Position numbers and translations under genes: made by a program | Shown: one piece after another, positions 1 to 8,147 of the stretch | How the letters are laid out: each line of letters begins with the position of its first letter | Position numbering within the stretch: the stretch's first letter is position 1 | The notes under the pieces: model-generated | Told to the model about the DNA's origin: nothing | The model's database searches: none | The model's input: only the letters and a program-made list of their open reading frames with translations | From: Halovenus sp. | GTDB lineage: Archaea > Halobacteriota > Halobacteria > Halobacteriales > Haloarculaceae | Length of the DNA: 16,651 nucleotides | Direction of reading: 5' to 3' | Assembly: GCA_028275145.1 (NCBI GenBank) | Contig: JAQCNG010000079.1 | Coordinates: forward strand, 1-16,651

Positions 1-507
1 CAGCGCGACCGGTTCATCGTGAAAACCTCCATCGGCTACCCCGACGAGGAGGGCGAGCGCCTGCTACTGGACCGGCGGGCCGACCGGACTGCCCGGATGC
101 CCACCGTCGACGCGGTTCTCGCGGGCGAGCGGGTCCCCGAGTGGCAGCAGGTGTCGGAACGGGTCAGCGTCGTGCCGGGTCTGCGCAACTACATCGTCGG
201 ACTCGGCAGACAGACCCGGGTCGACGACCGCGTGGAGGTGGGTGTCTCGCCGCGGGGCACACAGCGCCTGTTCGAGGCCGCCCGCGCGGCCGCGACACTC
301 GCCGGCCGTGACTACGTTGTGCCCGACGACATCAAACAGCTCGCGGTGCCGGTGTTCGCCCACCGGCTCGTGCTGACGGCCGACGCCGAGGTCCGCGGCG
401 CGACCCCGGAGACGGTGGTCGGTGACGTTGTAGAGCGCGTGGAGGTGCCGGCGGTCGACCCCGGGTCCGGGGGTCAAAGGCGTGCCGGTCGGAGCACAGA
501 GCGGTAG
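1..507 (+). CDS. MoxR-type AAA+ ATPase, C-terminal part (5' end outside window)
   Basis: The frame is open from the first base and ends at TAG (505-507), leaving 168 C-terminal residues of a protein of usually about 320. The visible part starts at the arginine-finger segment (QRDRF, next to the GYPDEEGE stretch). It continues through the helical lid with the sensor-2 motif SPRGTQRL (about residues 84-91), followed by the typical YVVPDDIKQLA segment. Walker A and B lie upstream of the window. MoxR proteins are ATP-driven chaperones that usually work with vWA or DUF58 partners. The neighbouring convergent operon encodes a DUF58 protein and a transglutaminase, the usual company. The gene ends 24 bp from the end of the opposing membrane-protein gene, so the two transcripts probably overlap at their 3' ends. 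The family call is firm; the substrate is unknown. Confidence 0.93.
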   Translation, partial: QRDRFIVKTSIGYPDEEGERLLLDRRADRTARMPTVDAVLAGERVPEWQQVSERVSVVPGLRNYIVGLGRQTRVDDRVEVGVSPRGTQRLFEAARAAATLAGRDYVVPDDIKQLAVPVFAHRLVLTADAEVRGATPETVVGDVVERVEVPAVDPGSGGQRRAGRSTER

Positions 508-531
508 CGTCTGTTCGGTGTCTGTGGAGAG

Positions 532-1875
532 CTACCGCAGCGACAGCACCAGCGAGAGCAACCCGACGACGACGCTGGCCAGCGCGAGCAGTTCCGTTCC
601 GTCGGGCGTGGCGGCGCTGTTCGGGTCCGGGAGTCGGCCGACGACCAGCATCGCAACCACGACGGCCCCGAGACCGACCAGGAGAGCGGCCCCGAGGTGG
701 ACGAACTCGACGCGCCGGGTCGGGCCGGTGCCGGCCTCGCGGGCGAGGGTCACCCCGAACCGGCCGGCGTCCCAGACCAGCAGACTCGCGGCCACGCCCG
801 CGAGGACCAGCCACGCCGGCGCACCGACCGTCCCACCGAACACGGCCGCGAGGAACACCCCGACACCCGCCAGCGATGAGCCCACGCTCCTGCGCGCGAG
901 CAGACCGGTCCAGAGTGCGGCGTAGACAGCCACGAGCAACCCCGCGAGCACGCCGAGACACAGCACCACGGCCAGCAACACCGCCGTCGACTCGCCGAAC
1001 GAACTCGCAGTCGTGGTCGTCGCGTCCCGAATCTGTTCCTCGATCTCCTCGGGGAACCGCCGGATGAGCTCTGTCGTGACCCGCTCGTAGACCCACCCGG
1101 CGACAGCGACGACCGCAACGGTGGTGATGGTGCCACCGGCGAGAGCCCCCGCAGTGCGTGGCCCGGGGGCGAACGGCGTCGCCGTCAGCCACCGCCTCAG
1201 GCGACCGACGAGCAGTGTGGCGGCGACCACGAGCGCCGCGAGCAACACCGGCACCTCGAACTGGGCCGGCACGACCGCTGTCACCGGTGTGACCAGGTAC
1301 CCGACGAGGTCGGCCACCGGCGCGACGACGGCACCGTCGGCCGTCGTGTCGGTGGTGCCCGCTATCAGGAGAAACAGGAGCGCGGTCAGGATGGGCACTG
1401 CACCCGAGGTGATGGTGGTGCGCATCCCCTGCTCCAGGCCGTTGCCGGCGACGACGTTGCGGCGTGAAAGCGCCAGCCCGAACGCCGCGAGCACACAGCC
1501 GACCACGACACCAACGTTCCCGACGATGACCAGCCAGCCAACGGAGAGCAGCGCCTCCTCCTCGACGGGGAAGATGTCCTCCACCAGCAGGACAATCGCG
1601 ACCAGCACGCCACCGGCGACAGTAACCGCCGCCGGCGCCACGAGCAGGCCGGCCCCGACTCCGGTCAGCGACCGGTCTGGCCCCCGCGACAGACCGACCA
1701 CCACCGCGAGCAGCACCGACCCGGCGCTACCCAGGGCGGCCGGACCCACCATCTCCGGGAACTCCCGGAGAAACAGGGCAACCGCGGCGACGGTGGCGAG
1801 CACGACCAGCGCACCAGCGACACGCGTCGCGCGAGCAAGCGGGCGTTCGGCTGCTGGCTCCGGGCTGTGTGCCAC
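532..1875 (-). CDS. Polytopic membrane protein of the MoxR/DUF58 module (DUF7519-like)
   Basis: This 447-residue protein is dominated by hydrophobic Ala/Val/Leu segments. I count about 11 or 12 likely membrane helices, for example near residues 18-36, 44-62, 72-98, 110-135, 157-172, 208-224, 244-262, 295-322, 332-368 (two), 391-413 and 427-446. A short charged stretch (about 264-285, VTTELIRRFPEEIEEQ) separates two halves, and an EAGTGPTRRVEFVHLG segment precedes the last two helices. I chose the GTG start at 1875 because it directly follows the TGA of the DUF58 gene, and a later ATG would remove the first helix. It is the last gene of a four-gene operon. From memory, haloarchaeal proteins at this position are assigned to DUF7519; I cannot verify that here. 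It is probably a membrane partner of the DUF58/transglutaminase proteins, but no biochemical role can be read from the sequence. Confidence 0.85.
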   Translation of the reverse strand: MAHSPEPAAERPLARATRVAGALVVLATVAAVALFLREFPEMVGPAALGSAGSVLLAVVVGLSRGPDRSLTGVGAGLLVAPAAVTVAGGVLVAIVLLVEDIFPVEEEALLSVGWLVIVGNVGVVVGCVLAAFGLALSRRNVVAGNGLEQGMRTTITSGAVPILTALLFLLIAGTTDTTADGAVVAPVADLVGYLVTPVTAVVPAQFEVPVLLAALVVAATLLVGRLRRWLTATPFAPGPRTAGALAGGTITTVAVVAVAGWVYERVTTELIRRFPEEIEEQIRDATTTTASSFGESTAVLLAVVLCLGVLAGLLVAVYAALWTGLLARRSVGSSLAGVGVFLAAVFGGTVGAPAWLVLAGVAASLLVWDAGRFGVTLAREAGTGPTRRVEFVHLGAALLVGLGAVVVAMLVVGRLPDPNSAATPDGTELLALASVVVGLLSLVLSLR

Positions 1876-3369
1876 TCAGCTCACCCCCCCAGGGTCGAAG
1901 CTCACACTCCGGCCCGGCGTCCAGTCGACCACCTCGCCAACCTGGTCGAGCGTCCGCAGTCGCAGTTGCCGGCGGAGTCCGGCGAGTCGCGGACCGACGT
2001 CACCGGTGGCGGTGATGTCCGGGCTGACGACGACCAGGTCGTGCCCCCGGGCGGTCGCCGCCCGGCCGAACGCAACGGCCCAGCTGTCCAGTGCCGGCGT
2101 ACACAGGACGACCTGTGCCTGTGCCGGCATCTGCCCGAGCAACTGTTCGATTGACTCGTCGGAGCCGTCTCCCTCGACTGTGCTGGACGGACCCGCCGCC
2201 GCACCATCCGCGTCCGCGGCCGACCCCGGGTTCGTGCCGTTCGTCTCTCTGTTCGACGCCGCGTCGGCGTCCCCGGCGACTGCGCTGGCCCCGGGAGAGG
2301 CGGCGGGACCCCCGTCGACCCGTGCGGTCAGCCGCCGGTCACCACCGGCGCTCGCGTCGGCCGAGGCCCCCGGTTCCGTGGCGCCGGTTCCGCCGGCGTC
2401 GCTCCCCTCCGGGTCCGCCCCGGTTTCGATTCGCTCGCGGACGTCGTCCAGAAGCACCGACGGGTCGCTCTGTCGGCTGGCGGTCCCCGCCCAGGCGACG
2501 CCGCCCACAGTCGCGAGTGGCCCCCCGGGGTCGACCCCCGCCGCGCCCAGCCCCGCGAGCACGTTCGCCCGGTCGAGCGCCGTCAGAAGGCGGTCGGCGG
2601 CCTCCGCGGAGAGCGACGCGCCCGACGGGTGGCCGGCGGCCGGTCGACCCAGTCCCGGTTCGCGGATGTCCACCACGACTGCTGTCTCTGTTGCCTGCTG
2701 GTCGCGGTACTCGACTGTCACGAACTCGCCGGTCTTTGCGACGTGTCGCCAGTCGATGCGCCGCATCGGGTCCCCACGGCGGTACGCCCGGGTCGCGTAG
2801 AACTCGGTGCCCTCGCCGCGTCCGCCGGCCGAGAGCTGTCCAACCCGGCGGAGCACCGTCTCGGACAGCCGGTCGCGTGCCGGCGTCACGCAGGTCAGTG
2901 TTGTGCCGGTGGCCACGTCGACCCGCTCTGTGTGGACCGTCGAGGCCGACACCGACCGCGCCCGGACCAGTGGGCCGTCGAACTCGTGTTCACCCCGGCG
3001 CGCGACGACGCTGTAGGAGACGGTTGCTGTTTCGCCGGGTGCGAGTGCGGTCGCGGTCCGGGGGGAGCCGTCGACCACCGCCAGGTCGGGCACCCCGTCG
3101 ACGATGCGGAGGTCCGGAACCACGCTGTCACCGGCGTTCTCGAGGTGGAGCCGAACGGTGACCTGCTCGCCCGGGCCGGGTTCCTCGGGGTCGAACGAGC
3201 GGGTCGCCCGGAGTCGGGGGGCAGTCGAGAACCCGGAGACCACCCCGTAGCAGACGTACGCGAGCGGGACCACCGCAGCACCGAGCAGTGTCGGTTCGGC
3301 AAACAGCAGTCCGACCCCGACCAGGGCGAGTGTCGCCGCCAGCCCGATGCGCCATCTGCCCACTGTCAT
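1876..3369 (-). CDS. DUF58 domain protein with degenerate vWA metal site
   Basis: The protein has 497 residues. Two membrane helices lie at about 8-23 and 27-43. An Ig-like beta-rich region follows (about 66-155), then the DUF58 signature at 187-223 (GTEFYATRAYRRGDPMRRIDWR, then VTVEYRDQ). The C-terminal part is vWA-like. Its first strand reads VVVDIREP (D234), so the usual MIDAS pattern DxSxS is not kept. Residues of about 315-405 are an Ala/Gly/Asp/Ser-rich disordered insert splitting the vWA-like part. The ATG at 3369 overlaps the stop of the upstream gene as ATGA. The frame stays open for 83 more codons upstream, but those codons lie inside the neighbour and are Arg-rich and unlike this proteome, so I reject the longer start. 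DUF58 proteins are typical MoxR partners, and a MoxR gene is convergent nearby. The family is certain; the function is inferred only from context. Confidence 0.93.
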   Translation of the reverse strand: MTVGRWRIGLAATLALVGVGLLFAEPTLLGAAVVPLAYVCYGVVSGFSTAPRLRATRSFDPEEPGPGEQVTVRLHLENAGDSVVPDLRIVDGVPDLAVVDGSPRTATALAPGETATVSYSVVARRGEHEFDGPLVRARSVSASTVHTERVDVATGTTLTCVTPARDRLSETVLRRVGQLSAGGRGEGTEFYATRAYRRGDPMRRIDWRHVAKTGEFVTVEYRDQQATETAVVVDIREPGLGRPAAGHPSGASLSAEAADRLLTALDRANVLAGLGAAGVDPGGPLATVGGVAWAGTASRQSDPSVLLDDVRERIETGADPEGSDAGGTGATEPGASADASAGGDRRLTARVDGGPAASPGASAVAGDADAASNRETNGTNPGSAADADGAAAGPSSTVEGDGSDESIEQLLGQMPAQAQVVLCTPALDSWAVAFGRAATARGHDLVVVSPDITATGDVGPRLAGLRRQLRLRTLDQVGEVVDWTPGRSVSFDPGGVS

Positions 3370-3950
3370 TGCTTCTGGAGTCGCTCGATTGCGGTTGTTG
3401 TTCGCTCGATGCGCCGTCGCCGCTCGCGCCCGGGCACCAGCCACATCCGCAGTCGCGCCCGGTGCGGGGGCTCTCCCTCGACCACACCGGCCGCGAGCGC
3501 GTCGTCTGTCCACCGGCCCTGCTCGATTGCCGCTGCTGCTGTGCTCCGTGAGACGCCCTCGTGCTGGGCGTACGCCGACGTCGCGGTGTCGACGAGGGTT
3601 GCCCGGAGCCGTCGCCACTCATCCCCACCCTCGCGGATGGCTGTCTCGACGTCCGGACCGACGAGATTCCCGCCGCCGTCGGGTGCTGTCTGGCGGTTGC
3701 CGGCCTCGGCGAACCGCTCGGTCTTGGTGGGCCCAGCGGATTTCGAACCCGGCCAGACCGCCACACCGACCAGCACCGCCGTCAGGAACCCGAGCACGAG
3801 CAGGAGTTGGGTCGACCCGGCCTCGGCGACAGCTCCGGTCAGATCCGCGACGGGACCGGTCCCGAGGAGGCCGGGCGCGAACAGCAGGCCGACGCCCAGA
3901 GCCGTCACCAGCACGCCGAACACACCCAGCACAGTCTCGGCCCGGCCCAT
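3366..3950 (-). CDS. Small two-helix membrane protein of the DUF58/transglutaminase operon (DUF7269-like)
   Basis: The protein has 194 residues. Two membrane helices (about 7-26 and 45-66) are followed by a soluble tail of about 125 residues. The tail contains a helical region with a W-RRLRATL segment, a short EGVSRSTAAAAIEQGRW stretch, and a basic C-terminal segment (LVPGRERRRR). The start at 3950 is set by a TGATG overlap with the upstream transglutaminase gene. Its own stop overlaps the DUF58 start as ATGA, so the three are probably translationally coupled. A longer frame to 4205 exists, but it runs through the neighbour and is strongly Arg-rich, unlike a real haloarchaeal protein. By position and layout it resembles the haloarchaeal DUF7269 family, which I recall but cannot verify. 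It is probably an accessory membrane subunit of the module. Confidence 0.85.
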   Translation of the reverse strand: MGRAETVLGVFGVLVTALGVGLLFAPGLLGTGPVADLTGAVAEAGSTQLLLVLGFLTAVLVGVAVWPGSKSAGPTKTERFAEAGNRQTAPDGGGNLVGPDVETAIREGGDEWRRLRATLVDTATSAYAQHEGVSRSTAAAAIEQGRWTDDALAAGVVEGEPPHRARLRMWLVPGRERRRRIERTTTAIERLQKQ

Positions 3951-6655
3951 CAGTCGTCCCCTCCGCTCGGCCGGTGTCCCCCGCCCTCCGCTGGCTGGTT
4001 CGTCGCCGCCTCGATCGCCTCGAGTGCCGCCCGGACCCGGTCGGCCTGTGCCGGCCGAGCGCCGTACTCGACGGCGCGGAACGCGTCCCGGAGCGTCCGC
4101 ACGGGTCCGGCGGGCAGTCCATCCTGTTCGATTGCGTGTGCGGCCAGTTCTCCCGGCGTGTGCGTCGCCGCCGGCGCGCTGACGTGCGAGAGAAACTGTC
4201 CCCACGCCGCCCGCACCCGGGCGCGCTCGTCGGTGACCTGGCCGTCCCCGGTGGCGACAGCGACCGGCCCGTCCCGTCCGCCGGGCCAGTCCGGGCCGTC
4301 CGCGTCGGCCGCCGGTTCGACCAGCCCCAGCGTGGCAAACACCAGCCGTGCCGTGTCGCCCACCCTGGCGAGCAGCGAGTCACCCCGGCCGGCAACCCCG
4401 ACGAGCAGCCGTGTCGCCAGCCCCCCGACCACCCCGAACCGGTCCCAGACGGACGCGGCCACCCGGGAGAGCACGTTGGCACTGGACAGCAGGAGAACAA
4501 CCACACCAGTCAGCGCGAGCCCTCCGGCGATGAGCAACAGCCTGGTCAACTGCCCCTCGGTCGTCGTGCCGTCGCTCACGCCGTACTGGCCGACAGTTAT
4601 CTCGGCCGACTGGGCAAACGGGAGTCTGACCGTCGCCCGACCGTCCGCGCCGGTGGTGGCGACCTGCTCGCCGTCTACCTCGACGGGGACACCGACCGCC
4701 GGTTCCTCGCCGTAACTCGCCTCGACACTCGTCGGTGCGAACGGCACGGCAACCGGCCAGTCGACGTCGGTCTCGACAGTCAGCGCCGGCAGGTCGACGC
4801 TCTGCTCGCCGGTGAGGGGGACCGTCTGGCCGTCGACCAGTGTCCCCTCGACGGCGACTGTCGTCGGCCCCGGCGAGGGCGGCAGCGAGACGGTTGCGTA
4901 GCCAAACTCGTCGGTCCGGGCGCGCACCTCGCCGTCCACGGACACCCTCGCGTTCCCGAGCGGGTCGTCCCCCACGAACACGTTCACACCAACCTCGTTG
5001 CCCGGAATCGTGTTGCCAACGAGCTCGACGTCGACGTCGGTGGTCACGTCGACAGTTTCGTTGTACAGTTGCAGGTTGGGACTGGTCACTCCGGTTTTGT
5101 TGTCCTGTTCCTGCGCGACGGCTCCGACCCCGGCGGCGAGTCGGCCGGGCAGTGTCACCCCGCCGAGGGCCAGTCCCTCCGAACCGTTCCCGGGGTCGAG
5201 CCGGTCTCGGTCTTGGAGCACCGATATCACGAACTCGTCGGTGTCGGGTACGGTTCCGGTCACGGTTCCGACGAAGTCGGTCTCACCGACCGGACGGCCG
5301 TCGAACGCGACGGTCACCCCCTCGACCGGCGTCTCGTTTCTGGTCACCGTCACCTCGATGGGCGCACCCGGGACGGCAGTCCGGTTGAGCGCGAGCGACA
5401 GGTCGGTGTCCGTCCCGTCTGGGTTCCGGTCGTCGTCGAGGTCGAACTGCTCGCCGGGGCTCGCCGGGTCGGTGACGTTGTACTCCTCGCCGATAGCACC
5501 CAGGGCCTGCTCCTGGCGCTCGAGACGGGGGCCACCGGGCGTCGGGTCGAACTGCACCCAGCCCACCCCCTCGAAGTACACCTCCACCCAGGCGTGGGCG
5601 TTCATCCCGCGCACCTGGTAGGTGTCGTCGGCCACCCGCTGGCCGCTGGTGTACCCGAGAACGTACCGTGTCGGGATGTCCTGCGTGCGCAACATCGCCG
5701 CCATCGCCGTCGCGTAGTACTCGCAGTAACCAGCCTCCATCTCGAAGACGAACGTCTCGGCGACGCTGTCGGTCTCCCGGTAGGCCTCCAGCGAGTAGCG
5801 CTTGTCACCGCGCAGCCAGTCTTTCACCGCCTCGGCCGTCTCGTAGCGGCCCTCGGCGTCGGCAACGATGTTCCCGGTCTGGGCGGCCAGTCGCGGTGCC
5901 GTGTCGGCCGGCAACTCGGTGTAGCGCTCCAGTTCCGCCGGCGTGGTGTCGTTGGCGGCCCGGAGCACGGCAGGACTGCCCGGCGGTTTCTGGCTGACAC
6001 CCGTGAACGTCGTCCCGTTGGAGAGGGGGCCACCCGGTTCGACGCTCCCGTCCCCGCGCACGACGAGGCTGTCCTCGTCGATGCCGTCGACCGCTGTCGG
6101 CCGCCAGGGCGTCGGCAGTGCCGTCGCCGTCTGGTTGAGCGTGACGTTGTACTCCACCCGACTGACACCGTCGTCGTACAGCGGCGGGTCGTACGACCGG
6201 GTCTCCGTGGTGCGCCCCCACCCGGCCCCGGTGTAGTTGCCGAACGCGGCGGTCCGCCAGTATGTCGGCTGTGAACTCCGGGCGGTGAAGTGAATCTCCG
6301 TGTCGGTGGAGGCGAAGGTCCCGTTGTCCAGGCGAATCTCACCGCCGGCACCGGTTTCGCTGCCGGGTCGGAGCGACCCGAGCCCCTGTGGAACCTCACC
6401 GAGAGTGCCGCTCAGCGGCCCCTCACCGCTGACCTGGTCGGCGGAGACATCCTCGCCGGGCAACACACTGTCAATTGGACTGCCGGCGAGGCTACCAGAG
6501 CCGACCGACGCGACGAGAACGCCACCCGTAATCACCGCGATCAGACAGCAGACGACGAACACCAGCCGTTGCCTGCTGTAGCCGGTGCTGTCGAAGGACG
6601 CGGACGGGGACCCGCTGTCGGGCATGGCTACCGGTACATTGATGTCCACGCTCAT
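3950..6655 (-). CDS. Membrane-anchored transglutaminase-like protein with C-terminal DUF4129
   Basis: From the ATG at 6655 the protein has 901 residues. It has a short N-terminal tail and a membrane helix (about 31-51). A large extracytoplasmic region contains a transglutaminase core (about 260-374), then Ig-like segments (about 415-690). A second helix (about 705-727) precedes a DUF4129 tail (about 810-880, with RAAWGQFL and FRAVEYG). The papain-like triad is intact: C311 in AGYCEYY, H354 in NAHAWVEVYF, D370 in QFDPTPG. The layout resembles bacterial TgpA-type proteins, but with one N-terminal helix instead of a multi-pass domain. Many N-x-S/T sequons in the outer region could be glycosylated. 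An ATG at 6625 would give 891 residues without losing any domain. This is the first gene of a four-gene operon. It probably cuts or cross-links surface proteins; the substrate is unknown. Confidence 0.92.
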   Translation of the reverse strand: MSVDINVPVAMPDSGSPSASFDSTGYSRQRLVFVVCCLIAVITGGVLVASVGSGSLAGSPIDSVLPGEDVSADQVSGEGPLSGTLGEVPQGLGSLRPGSETGAGGEIRLDNGTFASTDTEIHFTARSSQPTYWRTAAFGNYTGAGWGRTTETRSYDPPLYDDGVSRVEYNVTLNQTATALPTPWRPTAVDGIDEDSLVVRGDGSVEPGGPLSNGTTFTGVSQKPPGSPAVLRAANDTTPAELERYTELPADTAPRLAAQTGNIVADAEGRYETAEAVKDWLRGDKRYSLEAYRETDSVAETFVFEMEAGYCEYYATAMAAMLRTQDIPTRYVLGYTSGQRVADDTYQVRGMNAHAWVEVYFEGVGWVQFDPTPGGPRLERQEQALGAIGEEYNVTDPASPGEQFDLDDDRNPDGTDTDLSLALNRTAVPGAPIEVTVTRNETPVEGVTVAFDGRPVGETDFVGTVTGTVPDTDEFVISVLQDRDRLDPGNGSEGLALGGVTLPGRLAAGVGAVAQEQDNKTGVTSPNLQLYNETVDVTTDVDVELVGNTIPGNEVGVNVFVGDDPLGNARVSVDGEVRARTDEFGYATVSLPPSPGPTTVAVEGTLVDGQTVPLTGEQSVDLPALTVETDVDWPVAVPFAPTSVEASYGEEPAVGVPVEVDGEQVATTGADGRATVRLPFAQSAEITVGQYGVSDGTTTEGQLTRLLLIAGGLALTGVVVLLLSSANVLSRVAASVWDRFGVVGGLATRLLVGVAGRGDSLLARVGDTARLVFATLGLVEPAADADGPDWPGGRDGPVAVATGDGQVTDERARVRAAWGQFLSHVSAPAATHTPGELAAHAIEQDGLPAGPVRTLRDAFRAVEYGARPAQADRVRAALEAIEAATNQPAEGGGHRPSGGDD

Positions 6656-6947
6656 AACCTTGACGTGTCTCGACGAACACAGGAACGCACATCGGCCGGT
6701 GAAGGCCGTTGTACAGTTTTCACACGCACGCATGTGAGTCCAGGACGTGTTCGCCGCGGGGCCGCTCGACCCGGGATCTCTCCTTTGCCCACGTCAGCGT
6801 CGACGACGGGACTGGAGAGCCCACGCCGATCCCGAACAGTCGGCGCGAGCGTATCGCCGACCACGAGGGCCAAAATCCGGCGGAGGAGTGTCCCCGCCGC
6901 GCACAGGACCGGAACGCTCAACTGGGGAGCACCCCCGACTCACGGGT
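6656..6947. promoter_or_regulatory. Divergent intergenic region between the transglutaminase operon and the DUF63 gene
   Basis: These 292 bp hold no convincing gene. Candidate core-promoter elements are weak. For the leftward operon, GTGAAAAC reads on the minus strand at about 6716-6723 and would give a leader of some 35 nt. For the rightward gene, CCAAAATC at 6870-6877 would give a leader of about 45 nt. An imperfect palindrome CACACGCACGCATGTG (6721-6736) sits beside the leftward candidate. No tRNA-like or riboswitch-like fold is evident. Confidence 0.35.
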
Positions 6948-8126
6948 ATGGAGATTCTCGACCGGTACGGTATCAGCCCCGAACTGGCGTGGGTCTCGGC
7001 GCTTCTCGCGGGGGTAATCGCCATCGCCGGTGCCGCGCTCGCGTTCACCGAGCGCGTGTACTGGGGGTTCCTCTGGCGGTACTTCTGGGGCCCGGTCCAC
7101 GCCGACGCGGACGGTGCCGACTGCTACGTCTACCGGACCGACGAGGGAGAGATGGTCGGCCAGGGCGGCCCGAACGGCGGCCTGTTCGATGGCTGTACGG
7201 ACGGTGCCTACGAGGCGACGGCGTTTGTCGCCGAACCCGGCTACACCGTCGTCTCGACGCTGGGGTACATCACCGTGCTCGTGTTCATGCTCGGCGGGGT
7301 CTACCTGCTGTTCCGGAACACCGATTTCAGCCCCTACAGGCAGTTTTTCGTCGCGCTGGTGCCGTTCATGCTCTTTGGCGGTGCCCTGCGCACCGTCGAG
7401 GATGCCTTCGTGGCCGCGCTCGACGCGAACACGACGCCGGCACTGGAGTTTCCCGCCAGCGCCCTGCTCATCAGCCCGTTTATCTACTTTACGGTGTTCG
7501 GCATCGCCACCACATCGTTTTTCCTCACCAAGTCACTCGAGCGGCGCGAACTGACAGACACCTACACCTACCCGCTCGGGGCAATCGGGGTCGGCGTGCT
7601 CGCAAGCACGGTGGGCTACCTGCTGTATCTCGCACAGACGACCGACTACATCGCGTTCGACCCGACGGTGGCGGGCACGATTCTCGGTCTGGCGACCGTT
7701 TCGGCGGTTGCTGTCTACATCGGTGCCGAGCGGTTCTGGCCGGTCGCGAACGCGGCCACAGGGGTCGTCGGACTGGTCGTCATCTGGGGCCACGCCGTCG
7801 ACGGGTTCGCGAACGTGCTCGCAAACGACTGGACACAGGTGTGGAACCTCGGTGTCAGCTACAGCCCCAAACACCCGTTCAACGAGTTCATCATCGACAC
7901 CACGGCCACGCTCCAGGGCGGCGACGAGATCGCGGGCGTCTACGTCGGCGAGGCCTGGCCGTTCGCGCTGGTCAAACTCGCGATTCCGCTGGTCATCGTT
8001 GCGCTGTTCGACGAGGAGTTCTTCGACGAGAGCCCCCGCTTTGCCATCATGTTGCTGGGCGCGATTATCGCGGTCGGTCTCGGGCCAGGGACCCGTGATA
8101 TGCTCCGGTTTACCTTTGGTATCTGA
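6948..8126 (+). CDS. DUF63 family membrane protein
   Basis: The protein has 392 residues and about nine likely membrane helices (near 13-34, 99-122, 133-148, 170-192, 207-227, 240-258, 267-284, 338-354, 363-379). Family-typical segments are WRYFWGPV near residue 43, PFMLFGGALRTVEDAF (139-154), GHAVDG (281-286), KHPFNEFIID (308-317) and GPGTRDMLR near the C-terminus. The regularly spaced charged residues inside helices (R148, E151, D152; H282, D285) look functional and suggest a polar path or ligand site in the membrane, but no function is established to my knowledge. The start at 6948 is the ATG directly before the first helix; the upstream extension of the frame is Arg/Pro-rich and implausible. 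The gene stands alone, tail to tail with nadE with a 21-bp gap. Confidence 0.9.
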   Translation: MEILDRYGISPELAWVSALLAGVIAIAGAALAFTERVYWGFLWRYFWGPVHADADGADCYVYRTDEGEMVGQGGPNGGLFDGCTDGAYEATAFVAEPGYTVVSTLGYITVLVFMLGGVYLLFRNTDFSPYRQFFVALVPFMLFGGALRTVEDAFVAALDANTTPALEFPASALLISPFIYFTVFGIATTSFFLTKSLERRELTDTYTYPLGAIGVGVLASTVGYLLYLAQTTDYIAFDPTVAGTILGLATVSAVAVYIGAERFWPVANAATGVVGLVVIWGHAVDGFANVLANDWTQVWNLGVSYSPKHPFNEFIIDTTATLQGGDEIAGVYVGEAWPFALVKLAIPLVIVALFDEEFFDESPRFAIMLLGAIIAVGLGPGTRDMLRFTFGI

Positions 8127-8147
8127 GCGGTCAGTTTCTCGAATCCG

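Noticed and set aside
1121..2800. Long plus-strand open frame (559 codons), and similar long frames at 2629-4182 and 3347-6274
   Set aside because: High GC leaves few stop codons, so long antisense frames are common here. Their translations are Arg/Pro/Ser-rich without motifs, while the minus strand carries clear protein families.
3370..3618. N-terminal extension of the DUF58 protein by 83 codons
   Set aside because: It lies inside the upstream coupled gene, is Arg-rich, and would destroy the ATGA junction; the ATG at 3369 sits directly before the first membrane helix.
6652..6921. 89-codon minus-strand frame whose stop overlaps the transglutaminase ATG as ATGA
   Set aside because: The overlap resembles the other junctions of this operon, but the product is strongly Arg-rich and basic with almost no Glu, opposite to this proteome, and has no recognisable motif.
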